64,000 nucleotides of DNA from Burkholderia sp. SRS-46 (GTDB lineage Bacteria; Pseudomonadota; Gammaproteobacteria; Burkholderiales; Burkholderiaceae): assembly GCF_004343775.1 (NCBI RefSeq), contig NZ_PTXL01000010.1, positions 248,001 to 312,000 of the forward strand. The letters are read 5' to 3'. Below are positions 18,434 through 26,796 of this stretch, piece by piece. The notes beneath the pieces were generated by a model that worked only from the letters and a program-made list of their open reading frames with translations, was not told the origin of the DNA and made no database searches. Numbering within the stretch: the first letter of the stretch is position 1; every line of letters begins with the position of its first letter. Both the position numbers and the translations under genes were made by a program.

Positions 18434-19045
18434 TTATCCGAAGAACCGTTGACATTCTTCCGGAAGATCCGTGCAGATCATCAGTCGGTCCTGATCCTTC
18501 AAGTCGCGCAGTGCAGACCAGAGTTCGCCGTGCGCGCGGCCATGAAGCTCGGCAGAGACGACACAAACGCGCAGCCCCCTGGCAAGCAGATCGATAATCG
18601 TAGCCGCGTTGTACCAGACCTGGGAGAACGCATCGAGCCAGATACCCTGTATCTGGTCCAGCCAGGCCGGAGCCTGCTCGACCTCACTCATGCGCGCAAA
18701 TACAGGGTTTCCTGCCTTCAACTGCATTTTCATGTCGGGAATCGACATGTCGAAGACGAACCAGTCGAGTGCGCGACGATTGAATGCGTCGGCGAGACCT
18801 ACGGCGAGGCCGTCCGCCTTGACATTCATCGCGAGCGGCAAATTTCTGCCTGACACGATATCGATGAACGAGTCGAGCGACCGCGACGCCATGGTCGCGG
18901 GATCGTGTGAAATCACCAGTTCACCCAACCGATCCCGCACATCGGTCTCAGTGCCGAAACCCATGTCGAACGACCGATGGAAGGCAAGCGGGGTGTTCTT
19001 CTCGCTTGCCTCCTTCCAGTAGCCGCGATGCGAAAGTATCTTCAC
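18434..19045 (-). CDS. Glycerophosphodiester phosphodiesterase-like protein
   Basis: Best started at the GTG at 19045, which overlaps the upstream TGA as GTGA, giving 203 residues beginning VKILSHRGYWKEASEKNT. The first His-Arg of the GDPD/PI-PLC TIM barrel is in LSHRG, the acidic pair in FGTETDVRD, and the second His in LVISHDP, so the core catalytic set appears present. The protein is short compared with the usual about 250 residues and has no signal peptide. Within a capsule block it may act on a glycerol-phosphate or similar diester, or be a lyase on a nucleotide-linked intermediate; this is inference. Confidence 0.75.
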   Translation of the reverse strand: MKILSHRGYWKEASEKNTPLAFHRSFDMGFGTETDVRDRLGELVISHDPATMASRSLDSFIDIVSGRNLPLAMNVKADGLAVGLADAFNRRALDWFVFDMSIPDMKMQLKAGNPVFARMSEVEQAPAWLDQIQGIWLDAFSQVWYNAATIIDLLARGLRVCVVSAELHGRAHGELWSALRDLKDQDRLMICTDLPEECQRFFG

Positions 19046-19800
19046 GCCCGCACTCCCGTGGCGGCATCGCATACCGGCAGGGAGAGAAACAGTTCGAGGT
19101 CTTTCGGGATGCCCAGTCCGTACATCCCCGCAGCTTCGCTGCCCACGTTCGAAATGCCGATGCGCACACCTTCTGCGATGAGTTCGTTGTAGACGGGGGC
19201 AACGTAATACTCGTTGTTCACGATCAGCTTCTTTTCAATCATCGAATCGGCTGCACGGAGGAAATCGCAGCCGCGACGGAAGTTGTAGATCCCGACCGTC
19301 GCTTCATTCGATATGACCTGCTTCTCCACGACGGTCGTCACGAGATGTGCCTCGTCCAGGCCGACGAACGACCACTTGGGATCATCTGCCGTCATGGTCA
19401 TGATCAGCCCGTCAAGCTGCTGCCGATCCATTTCTGCGAGATATGCATCAATATCGACATCCACATACTGGTCGCTATTTGCGATCATCAGCGACTCGTC
19501 CGCCCCGATGTGCTCTCGCGCGGCCAGTACAGTGCATGCCGCGCCCTGGGTCAAACCGTTCAGACCGACGATCGCGCATCCCGGCGCCCAGCTCGACAAC
19601 TTTTCGACGAGCCCGTACTGCTCGACGTGCATTTGCTGACACACGAAGATGAACCGATGATCGGAGGCCGGCCTGAGGTTATCGATCACCAGCTTGATCA
19701 TCGGGACGCTACGCACCGGAATGAGCGGCTTGGGATCTGCATACCCTGCGTTGGCAAATCGGCTTCCGGCTCCAGCCATAGGTACAACGATATTCAACAT
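19042..19800 (-). CDS. Sugar-phosphate nucleotidyltransferase
   Basis: A 252-residue NTP-transferase-family protein with an intact signature: VVPMAGAGSRFANAGYADP then KPLIPV (residues 5-30), the metal-Asp region MIANSDQYVDVDIDA and the substrate-loop motif NNEYYVAPVYNEL. It should activate a sugar or polyol phosphate as an NDP derivative. It pairs with the second, atypical nucleotidyltransferase at 17.1 kb, and its stop overlaps the GTG start of the GDPD-like gene. Which nucleotide and sugar it uses cannot be told from sequence. Confidence 0.82.
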   Translation of the reverse strand: MLNIVVPMAGAGSRFANAGYADPKPLIPVRSVPMIKLVIDNLRPASDHRFIFVCQQMHVEQYGLVEKLSSWAPGCAIVGLNGLTQGAACTVLAAREHIGADESLMIANSDQYVDVDIDAYLAEMDRQQLDGLIMTMTADDPKWSFVGLDEAHLVTTVVEKQVISNEATVGIYNFRRGCDFLRAADSMIEKKLIVNNEYYVAPVYNELIAEGVRIGISNVGSEAAGMYGLGIPKDLELFLSLPVCDAATGVRA

Positions 19801-19805
19801 GATCT

Positions 19806-20858
19806 CTACCCTCGGTAATTCAGTCTACGAACAATTCCAAGCACATCGCCAATCAGTGGCATCAGTCCGCAAGTCTTCATCAGACCCAGCGCTCGGTCGA
19901 GCTGCCGGATCAGCGACACGGCCGCTCTGCGCTGATCCGATGTCGGCCCTTTATCGGAAAACGCCGGCTCCGTCGCTATCACGGAATTCTTCTCGTTTGC
20001 TGCGAACGAGCGCCAATCCGAACCCCAAACACAGTTGAAGAATTGAAAGTTCGACCCTGCCGCTCGCTGATATTTTTCAAATACGAAGCCAAATTCCGAT
20101 AAATCACATATCACGAACTTCTCGACCAGAAATCGAACATAGCTATCGATCACCTCAACGCATGTGTCGCCCAGATGCGTCGGCACCACATAACCAGCCT
20201 TCCGCGCATTCTCGATCGCGATATATTGTTCAGGACTCCATCTACTCCGGTATCGGCGTGCAAAATGGTTGGTCCCTATGTCGTGGCTTTCCGTGGCATA
20301 CCAGCTAGCATCTTGCTTCGACATCAATGGAACATCGAAATATTCACTCAGCGCTGACGTTTCACCGAAGAAAAACCAATCGGATACATGAAACGGCAGC
20401 GCCTCGATTCCTTCGGGATGCAGTGTATAAATGCTGCTCGCGAGCAGACGCGTTGAATTTCCGGATTCACGCGCGATGCGCTCATAGAGGTCTATAAATC
20501 CCCTCTCCTGGATGCTGCAATCCGTCCGGATCTTTACCGCATATCGCGTCTTCACCTGCGCAAGACCGGCACGACTGGAAACTATCTGGCGATTGACGTT
20601 GTTTGCGGGCTTGTTGCGGCCTCGCCTGTATGCCGGCAGTTCACCCGGATCCTGTACGAGCGCGACTTGCACGCCCTCCACCACGCCTTTTATGAGCGGA
20701 TCGGTACTGCCGATGACGAGCGCGGCGCCGGGCAAAACCTCGCGGGCGCGTTCGACGTTCTCACGCAACGATGCATGCCTTGGTCCCTGGAATACGAGCG
20801 TGATATCGTCGTTGGCGATTTTGGATTCGCACATACGGCTAACGTGATTGATCAACAT
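19806..20858 (-). CDS. WavE-family glycosyltransferase
   Basis: A 350-residue member of the WavE lipopolysaccharide/capsule synthesis family: the N-terminal DITLVFQGP, then YAVKIRTDCSI (an acidic RTD motif in place of DxD) and PFHVSDWFFFG are typical. The start ATG overlaps the preceding TGA by one base (TGATG), indicating coupling. It probably transfers a residue in the capsule repeat unit. The N-terminal 15 residues before DDITLVF are poorly conserved-looking, so an internal start is possible. Confidence 0.82.
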   Translation of the reverse strand: MLINHVSRMCESKIANDDITLVFQGPRHASLRENVERAREVLPGAALVIGSTDPLIKGVVEGVQVALVQDPGELPAYRRGRNKPANNVNRQIVSSRAGLAQVKTRYAVKIRTDCSIQERGFIDLYERIARESGNSTRLLASSIYTLHPEGIEALPFHVSDWFFFGETSALSEYFDVPLMSKQDASWYATESHDIGTNHFARRYRSRWSPEQYIAIENARKAGYVVPTHLGDTCVEVIDSYVRFLVEKFVICDLSEFGFVFEKYQRAAGSNFQFFNCVWGSDWRSFAANEKNSVIATEPAFSDKGPTSDQRRAAVSLIRQLDRALGLMKTCGLMPLIGDVLGIVRRLNYRG

Positions 20859-22078
20859 CAGATGATGTCTGCCTGCGAATTCGCACGTGCATCGTCTTCG
20901 CCCCGGATTTGGATCGCCCCTACGGCCACGGAAAGCTTGCGATGATCGTTAGGATTGGCTCCGGTCTGAGAGGGAACCACCACCCGCCTCGACGAGAAAC
21001 CGAATTTGCTCCAAGGACGGCGAAATTGCATGCCTTGCAACGTACCTTCGACGCGCACGCGACCGTACTCATCCGTCGAAGTTTCGACAAGCTGCACCGG
21101 GGTGCCATCAATGTGCAGTGTGAAGTCGGACAACGTCCATTCCGATACGCGGAAATGCAATAGAAACGACAGCGATTTCGCTCGCGGCGAAAGAGCCCGA
21201 TTCAGATGCGCATGCACGGCCATCCAGCGGAATACCGTGCCATCGCGCGCATCGACTTCGATCGGATAGAAGTTCGCATCGGTGTTACCTGCGGTATGAA
21301 GCGGGAAGCGCAGTTCGGTTTCGGTGGCCGCGCGAATTTCCCGAAGACACTGAGCTCGAGATTCGGGTGTATCGAGATTGGATCCGATTTTGTACGTCGA
21401 CAATGTTGGGTACGCGGTTGCGAGAATGCGCAACTCTTCGTCGGTAAGTGACGAAAATAGTGCATGCCGATAGAGAACGAAGAACACGTCGAGCCGATGT
21501 TGAACGAGACTCGCGATGGCAACCGATCGTGCGGCGATGATCTCCGGGTTCCATATTCCTTCGTCGACTATTTGACCAAGACGATCGTAAGTGCTGGCAT
21601 ACCGCAGGAAGGCGCGCGGTCCGGCAAGACATAGCATGTCATTGGTGCCAGACCAACTCATTTGACTTGGCAGATAAACATCGTCGTCTCCTGCAATGAC
21701 TTCCGGCAGAAACTGGCGATGAAAGAAAACGTCGAAGCGCGTACGAAACACCAACTGGTAATCGGACAGGTTGTCGATCTGCCGAATTCCGTAGGACAGT
21801 TCATGCCACATCATGACGATCGTCGGCTTGATCGGCTTTCCAGCAAATCGCGCGATTGCCTCCGAGGTCGACTGAATCGGGACTACGATGGCCTTCAGCC
21901 CCTGCAGTGCGAGCGCAGCCAGCGCCTCGGCAGAGGCAAACTCTTCGCGGAACACGGCGAAATAGTCGACATCACGATCCTGCAGGAGAAATCGCAACGG
22001 CTCGATGCACCGCTCATAGTTTCGCGGCACGCCGGTCAACAGGACCGCGACCTTCCTAACCTTCTGCTTCGACAGCAT
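20858..22078 (-). CDS. Glycosyltransferase with C-terminal beta-rich extension
   Basis: 406 residues when started at the ATG at 22078 (MLSKQKVRKVAVLLTG), which has GGGA 9 bases upstream; a further ATG at 22114 would lie deep in kpsT. The first 260 residues resemble WavE-like or GT-A transferases: KVAVLLTGVPRNYERC, YQLVFRTRFDVFF (the RTRFDV acidic motif) and DVYLPSQMSWSGTND. The last 140 residues, rich in strands (FPLHTAGNTDANFYPIEVD onward), form an extra domain comparable to the tail of the sulfotransferase at 13.1 kb. It overlaps kpsT by 23 bases, so it is the first serotype-specific gene after the exporter. Confidence 0.7.
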   Translation of the reverse strand: MLSKQKVRKVAVLLTGVPRNYERCIEPLRFLLQDRDVDYFAVFREEFASAEALAALALQGLKAIVVPIQSTSEAIARFAGKPIKPTIVMMWHELSYGIRQIDNLSDYQLVFRTRFDVFFHRQFLPEVIAGDDDVYLPSQMSWSGTNDMLCLAGPRAFLRYASTYDRLGQIVDEGIWNPEIIAARSVAIASLVQHRLDVFFVLYRHALFSSLTDEELRILATAYPTLSTYKIGSNLDTPESRAQCLREIRAATETELRFPLHTAGNTDANFYPIEVDARDGTVFRWMAVHAHLNRALSPRAKSLSFLLHFRVSEWTLSDFTLHIDGTPVQLVETSTDEYGRVRVEGTLQGMQFRRPWSKFGFSSRRVVVPSQTGANPNDHRKLSVAVGAIQIRGEDDARANSQADII

Positions 22079-22727
22079 GGTGCAATTTCCCATAAAACTC
22101 GTATGCTTCTGCAACCGTTCCGAATTCGCTGAACCGACCTTCTTTCAGAACAGCAGCCCGTCGACAATATCGCTCAATCAAATGCGGATCGTGTGATACC
22201 AGCACAAACGCGCAAGATCCCCGCCTCTCGAACAGCTCGTATTCGCACTTACGATGAAACGTGGAATCGCCCACCGCGATAATCTCGTCAATGAGATAGC
22301 AGTCGAAGTCGATCGCGAGTGAAAGTGCAAACGACAGCCGGGCTCTCATCCCTGCCGAATAGCGCTTGACGGGTTCTCGTAGATAAGAGCCTAGTTCGGT
22401 AAAACGCTCGACGAAATCCACCTTCTCGTCGAACGATGCGCCATACAACCGGCAAATGAAGCGTAGATTGTCGAGTCCTGTGAGGCTGCTTTGAAATGCG
22501 CCGCCGAAAGCGAGCGGCCACGATACGCGGAGCGAGCGCGTAATCGAACCGGTCGAGGGGCGCTCTGCGCCGCTCAGTAGCCGCAGCAACGTAGATTTGC
22601 CTGATCCGTTTCGGCCAAGAATGCCGATACGCTCCCCGGCTCCAATCCCGGTTGTCACGTTGTCGAGAATGCGTCGAGGCCCTTTCCTCGTCGGATAGTA
22701 TTTCGATACGGCATCGAGAACGATCAT
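22056..22727 (-). CDS. kpsT: Capsule export ABC transporter ATPase
   Basis: A 223-residue ATPase of the KpsT/Wzt-short type. Walker A is GRNGSGKST (residues about 39-47), the ABC signature is RYSAGMRARLSFALS and Walker B is FDCYLIDEII, with the switch His in LVSHDP. It pairs with KpsM to drive the completed polysaccharide across the inner membrane. It lacks the C-terminal polysaccharide-binding domain of long Wzt proteins, as in group 2 capsules. It overlaps kpsM by 4 bases. Confidence 0.95.
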   Translation of the reverse strand: MIVLDAVSKYYPTRKGPRRILDNVTTGIGAGERIGILGRNGSGKSTLLRLLSGAERPSTGSITRSLRVSWPLAFGGAFQSSLTGLDNLRFICRLYGASFDEKVDFVERFTELGSYLREPVKRYSAGMRARLSFALSLAIDFDCYLIDEIIAVGDSTFHRKCEYELFERRGSCAFVLVSHDPHLIERYCRRAAVLKEGRFSEFGTVAEAYEFYGKLHHAVEAEG

Positions 22728-23536
22728 TCGTGCTCCACCCGAGCTTCAGCGTCTCGGCAGAGATAGAGGCCGGCGAGCGTGAGCGCCATGTTTACGCCGA
22801 TGACGTACGGAACATCGTAGTGTGCCTTGATTTGATGCCCGAAGTAGCCGAGACGAATCAACTCGATAGGCGTAATCATCGGCACCCACAGCGCCAGCGA
22901 ACGCAGACTCGTCGGCAACCATTCGACAAGAAACATCGCGCCGGAGAGCGGAAACAGCAAGTATGCAATCGGGTGCCACAGGCGCTCGACCAGTTCCGAA
23001 AGCTCACTTGCCGCCCCCAACGTCAGGGCCAACGACGCGCCGAACCAACTTAACAGGAGCCACCCGGACATCAGGGAAAACGGATCTGCCGGCATCTTGA
23101 TCAATCCGACGCCGGCGAACAGGACAATCATCAGCGTGAAAGCTGCCGTGGCGCCCGCCAGTTCCAGCAAAATGCGAGAAAAATATATGTCGATCAGATG
23201 AACGTTGCGGTGATACAGCAAACTCAAATTCGGCTGCAGTGCATGAATGCATCGCCCGGCAGTCGTACGCCAGAGTTGCACGGACGAATATCCCGTGACG
23301 GCAAACGCGGTGATCGAGAGATTGCCGGCGTGAGACTTGAACGTGAAATGCCACAACAGCGTGACGCCGAGTGTCAACAACATCGGCTCGAGAAAAAGCC
23401 AGAGAAAGCCGATGTTGTGGCGCCCGTAGCGAGTGAGAATCTCGCGCATCAAAAGGGAGTAGATCGCTCTCGCCTGAAGCACAACAGAGCGACGCAACGA
23501 TGCTTTCTCGATGTTGATATCAACGATCTCAGCCAT
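22724..23536 (-). CDS. kpsM: Capsule export ABC transporter permease
   Basis: A 270-residue ABC-2 type permease with six predicted membrane segments starting around residue 37 (IGFLWLFLEPMLLTLGVTLL). The ILTRYGRHNIGFLW region is the conserved N-terminal amphipathic segment of the KpsM/BexB/Wzm family. It forms the inner-membrane channel with KpsT. The start overlaps kpsE by 8 bases. Corresponds to wzm in the B. pseudomallei capsule I locus. Confidence 0.95.
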   Translation of the reverse strand: MAEIVDINIEKASLRRSVVLQARAIYSLLMREILTRYGRHNIGFLWLFLEPMLLTLGVTLLWHFTFKSHAGNLSITAFAVTGYSSVQLWRTTAGRCIHALQPNLSLLYHRNVHLIDIYFSRILLELAGATAAFTLMIVLFAGVGLIKMPADPFSLMSGWLLLSWFGASLALTLGAASELSELVERLWHPIAYLLFPLSGAMFLVEWLPTSLRSLALWVPMITPIELIRLGYFGHQIKAHYDVPYVIGVNMALTLAGLYLCRDAEARVEHE

Positions 23537-24689
23537 GATGCTCTCGAATACCGGCCATCAACAGGGTTACGATACCCCATACGACTAACCCGGCGATGAA
23601 CGTAACAAGAACGTTCTTCGGTCGATACGGCCGGATGGGCATGTCGGGCCGATTCGGGCTTGCGACGACTTCGACATACAATTGTTTGCGCAACGCTTCA
23701 TTGCGCGCCGATTCGAGTGTCGCGAGCGCCAAAGTCAGTTGCCTCTCCGCAAAGACCCGTTCAATCTGCAGGCGACTGAATTCCGTCGCCTTTTGTGTCA
23801 ACGAGGCGCCTCCGCCCGCGATGGAAGCCATCTGGCCGTCAGCCTGTTGCTGCAGAGACGCAAGCCGGGTTGTCAATGCTTGAAGCCGCGGGTTGCCGGG
23901 TGCGAATGATCTGATCTGTGCAATCTCGGCCTTCGTCTCGACAATGGCTTCCTGCAGCTTCGAGATTTGCTGTAACTGCAGTACGGACTGGCGCTCGGGA
24001 TCGTAGATTTGCTTCGATGTACGGTAGCGGGCAAGATTCAACTCCGCAATCACAGCGGCCGCCTTTGCCCTATCCGCCTCGCGCTGAGCCGAGGCAACGA
24101 GATCCGATTGCATGCGCTCGTTCATCTTGTTAACGAGGCGCTCCGCCGCTGCGACAAGCTCAGCGTTGATCGCGTAGGCGTTCGACGCGGAGAACGCATT
24201 GATGGTCAGCGTCGTGATACCCGACGTGGATTCGACATCAGTATCGACGCGCCGGGAATAGTACTTATACAGGCTCTCGAAACTCGGATCAAAGCCAAAC
24301 GGATCGAAGCGACTCGCAAGATCAACACTCTTCGCCCCAAACATCCCGGACACTTTTAGTCGCTGATCGAGTTGCTCCAGTGCGTCGCGTGACTGAATGA
24401 AGTCGCGCACGACATACACATTGTCTCCGGAACGCGTAAAGCCCGTTCCCTGCAACAGGGCCCCGATGCCCGACTGTGTCTCCTTGTCTTGCGAACGGAC
24501 GACAAAGCGGCTTTCGGAAACGTAGATATCCGAGGCAATCAAACTGAAGTAGATACCCGCGAGCAACGTCGGAATAACCACCAGGAAGAAAAACGGACTC
24601 TTGATCAGACTGCCCCGACGCAATACCACGTGCTCACCCCAAGATACTGTTTTTGCTCTCACGCCATCCCTGATGGCGCTCGACATCAT
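23529..24689 (-). CDS. kpsE: Capsule export inner-membrane/periplasmic adaptor (PCP family)
   Basis: A 386-residue polysaccharide co-polymerase of the KpsE/BexC/WcbD type. There is one membrane segment near residues 33-53 (FFFLVVIPTLLAGIYFSLIA), a periplasmic domain with long coiled coil (about 170-320, including KLQEAIVETKAEIAQ), and a second membrane segment near the C-terminus (VTFIAGLVVWGIVTLLMAG) preceded by PxxPxxP-like MPIRPYRPKN. It bridges KpsMT with the outer-membrane KpsD. It is the first gene of the continuous minus-strand operon; kpsD, usually adjacent, is 2.1 kb away across insertion-sequence debris. Confidence 0.95.
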   Translation of the reverse strand: MMSSAIRDGVRAKTVSWGEHVVLRRGSLIKSPFFFLVVIPTLLAGIYFSLIASDIYVSESRFVVRSQDKETQSGIGALLQGTGFTRSGDNVYVVRDFIQSRDALEQLDQRLKVSGMFGAKSVDLASRFDPFGFDPSFESLYKYYSRRVDTDVESTSGITTLTINAFSASNAYAINAELVAAAERLVNKMNERMQSDLVASAQREADRAKAAAVIAELNLARYRTSKQIYDPERQSVLQLQQISKLQEAIVETKAEIAQIRSFAPGNPRLQALTTRLASLQQQADGQMASIAGGGASLTQKATEFSRLQIERVFAERQLTLALATLESARNEALRKQLYVEVVASPNRPDMPIRPYRPKNVLVTFIAGLVVWGIVTLLMAGIREHHG

Positions 24690-24963
24690 TTCCGTTCACC
24701 GCAGAATCGCTTGTACACACCAGACACGCGTCCGTCGACACGCTCACACCTGGATCGGATAGATCGCCACGCGAATGGCGACAACGCCCATTGAACGCAC
24801 CAGCACCGCTCCTGGCCACCGCGTCGCGACATCGATTCGGCGTTGATGATTGCCTGAAACACCGCGCTGCCCTCGCCCCCCCCTTTTCACGCGGAAATCC
24901 ATAATATTCAGGGCGCCGCTAGGTGCGAATTGCGCGAATTCCGATGTACTTGCGGCAAAAAGC

Positions 24964-25119
24964 TCATGTGATTGAATTAGATCCGCGCACGAAGCTGCAT
25001 ACGTTCGATGGCCACCCAATGTCAACCGCCGACCGACTGCGTTGTGTCATCCAGCGTATTGCGCACTCCGGATCGGGCGTGTCGTGTAACAGCACCGAAG
25101 AATTGATCGCCTGATTCAT
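24964..25119 (-). pseudogene. Truncated copy of the SnoaL-like gene at 47.9 kb
   Basis: The ORF from the ATG at 25119 starts MNQAINSSVLLHDTPDPEC and aligns with MSQAIASSAPLHKTSDTDR of the protein at 47.9 kb. The similarity stops after about 22 residues and the frame ends at 24964. A different minus frame remains open from about 25025 to 24744, so a frameshift is possible. The DNA upstream of both starts is also alike (see the repeat entries). Between 24690 and 24963 I see no other gene; it is the region upstream of kpsE and may hold its promoter. Confidence 0.5.
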
Positions 25120-25139
25120 TGAGGCATCTCGCAAGAGGA

Positions 25140-25245
25140 TCACATCGCGAAGTGATCGATTGTCGGTCTCTTGCGATATAAAAAGAATCGTCAAGGACCG
25201 CATCGTGGAACTTTTAAAAAAATACACCTCGATGCCTTGCATCAG
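25140..25245. repeat. Upstream segment shared with 47960-48070
   Basis: The segment around 25150-25230 contains GTGATCGATTGTCGG, then AAAAAGAATCGTCAAGGACC, then GCATCGTGGAACTTTTAAAA. The segment at 47960-48070 has GTGATTGATCTGTCGATTT, AAAAAAATCATCGAGGTCC and GAATCGTGGGACTTTTTG in the same order and relative position before a MxQAIxSS start. The two are clearly related by eye (about three quarters identical over the core). Confidence 0.55.
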
Positions 25246-25370
25246 AAGTTTTGACCTGCGATGTTTCTTGTAGCCGACTTGTTCAGCGACGACCGGCACG
25301 CACCGCCCGGCAAATCGCACTACGGACGCTCGTGCACTGCGCCCTGTGGCAATTGTTATTGTGTAGAGCC

Positions 25371-25880
25371 TCAATCAACCAGCGTCTCAAGCGAACAGAC
25401 CAGATAGAGTACCTTCGTGACGCCCCACAGCCGCTTGACCATGGCGAATACGTGATTGACGCGAGCCCCAGTCTTCGACTTGTTGCCACTCTTGCAGTAC
25501 GCATCCTCGTCGACTACGCCATTGCGATGCGTGCGCTGATTCGTAAAGTCGCGCGCTTTGGGCACCTTGCCATGAATCAATGCCTTCTGGCTCGCGTAGG
25601 CGTTGTTTCCGTAGACGCGCCGCTCCTACCCATGCAGCAGCATTGCAAGCTTGCGTGGACATTACCCGCCGTCGCGACCGCGCCGTGAGCCAGCCCGCTC
25701 CGAGTGTCGATCCTGAAGTGCAGCTTCATGCCGAAGTGCCAGTTGGCATTCTTCTTCGTCTGACGCATCTCGGGATCGCGCGCCTTCTGTTCATTCGTCG
25801 TCGAGCCCGATGCCGCGATCAGGGTGACATCGGCGATCGTGCCGCTATGGAGTTTCATGCCGCTGGTCAGCCGCATTCCC
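25371..25880 (-). pseudogene. IS5-family transposase remnant
   Basis: Pieces of an IS5-family DDE transposase lie in different minus frames. Upstream piece: MKLHSGTIADVTLIAASGST and WHFGMKLHFRIDTRSGLAH, the KxWxFGMKxHxGxD region. Downstream piece: VNHVFAMVKRLWGVTKVLY, the C-terminal helix region, ending at 25371. Frameshifts make it non-functional. Its 5' part is lost where the IS3 remnant begins near 25886. Confidence 0.75.
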
Positions 25881-25885
25881 CCGTC

Positions 25886-26740
25886 TGATTCATCGACGAG
25901 CGGATCATCCGCATCTTGCGCGAGGCTGAGGGCCGGGATGAGCCGATGAAGGTCCTATCCAAGCGACACAACATTTCGGAACAGACGCTCTATCGCTGGC
26001 GCAACAAGTTCGGTGAGATGGACGTGGCTGACGCGCGTCGGCTCAAGGAGCTGGAATCGAAGAACGAGCGGCTCAAGCGCCTGATTGCCGAGCAGATGTC
26101 AGATCGATGGCCTGAAGCAGTCCAATCGAAAAAATGAGCGCCCCGACGGGCCGGCACGAGGCGCTGGAAATCCCGATCCGGCGGGGGTTGTCGCGATGCA
26201 AGGAATGTCGCCACCTGGGATTGAGCCGCCGGGTGGCGACCTATACGCTCAAGCAACCGAAGCAGGATAGGAGTTTGGGCGAGCGGCTGATTGGGGCCGC
26301 GCAGGAGGTGCCACGCTTCGGCTATCGCAGGATGTCGCCTGGCCGGCATTGGGGGGAATCGCGTGTTTGACGAATCTGGCGCGCCTTGCAGCTCAACATT
26401 CCGCGGTGACGCCCTCACCGAGACGTTGTTGCGGCAACGACCACGCCTGCCAGGCGCCACGCAGCCAAATTCGGTGTGGGCCCATACGACTTTGTGCACG
26501 ACCAGCTAGTGCATGCACGGACATGGAAGACGACAGGCGTGATCGATGAAATACCCCGCGAGTGCCTGGTGATCGAGGTCGGTGCCCGCCTGCGTTCGCA
26601 GGATGTGATCTTGACGCCGTCGCGACTCATGCGGTTATACGGCAGGCCGTGCTACGAATTGCTGAGCAGCGAATGGTTCCGCAGCCGCGCCGAGGCCGGG
26701 CACCGGAATCAGAAGGCGTCGTAGCGACGGTCGCCTCAAA
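25886..26740 (+). pseudogene. IS3-family (IS407-like) element remnant
   Basis: OrfA without its first codons is readable from 25886 as FIDERIIRILREAEGRDEP then HNISEQTLYRWRNKFGEMD and DARRLKELESKNERLKRLI, the HTH and leucine-zipper of IS3-type OrfA. It is followed by a broken OrfB: RGLSRCKECRHLGLSRRVA and GERLIGAAQEVPRFGYRRM (26160-26345), then stops and later fragments (KFGVGPYDFVHDQLVH, GYGRPCYELLSSEWF-like) to about 26720. Several frameshifts. It sits between kpsE and kpsD and so interrupts the capsule export operon. Confidence 0.75.
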
Positions 26741-26796
26741 AATTGGCCACAATTCGCCCCCTTGCAACCAATTGGAGAGACGCCAGATGATCCCGG

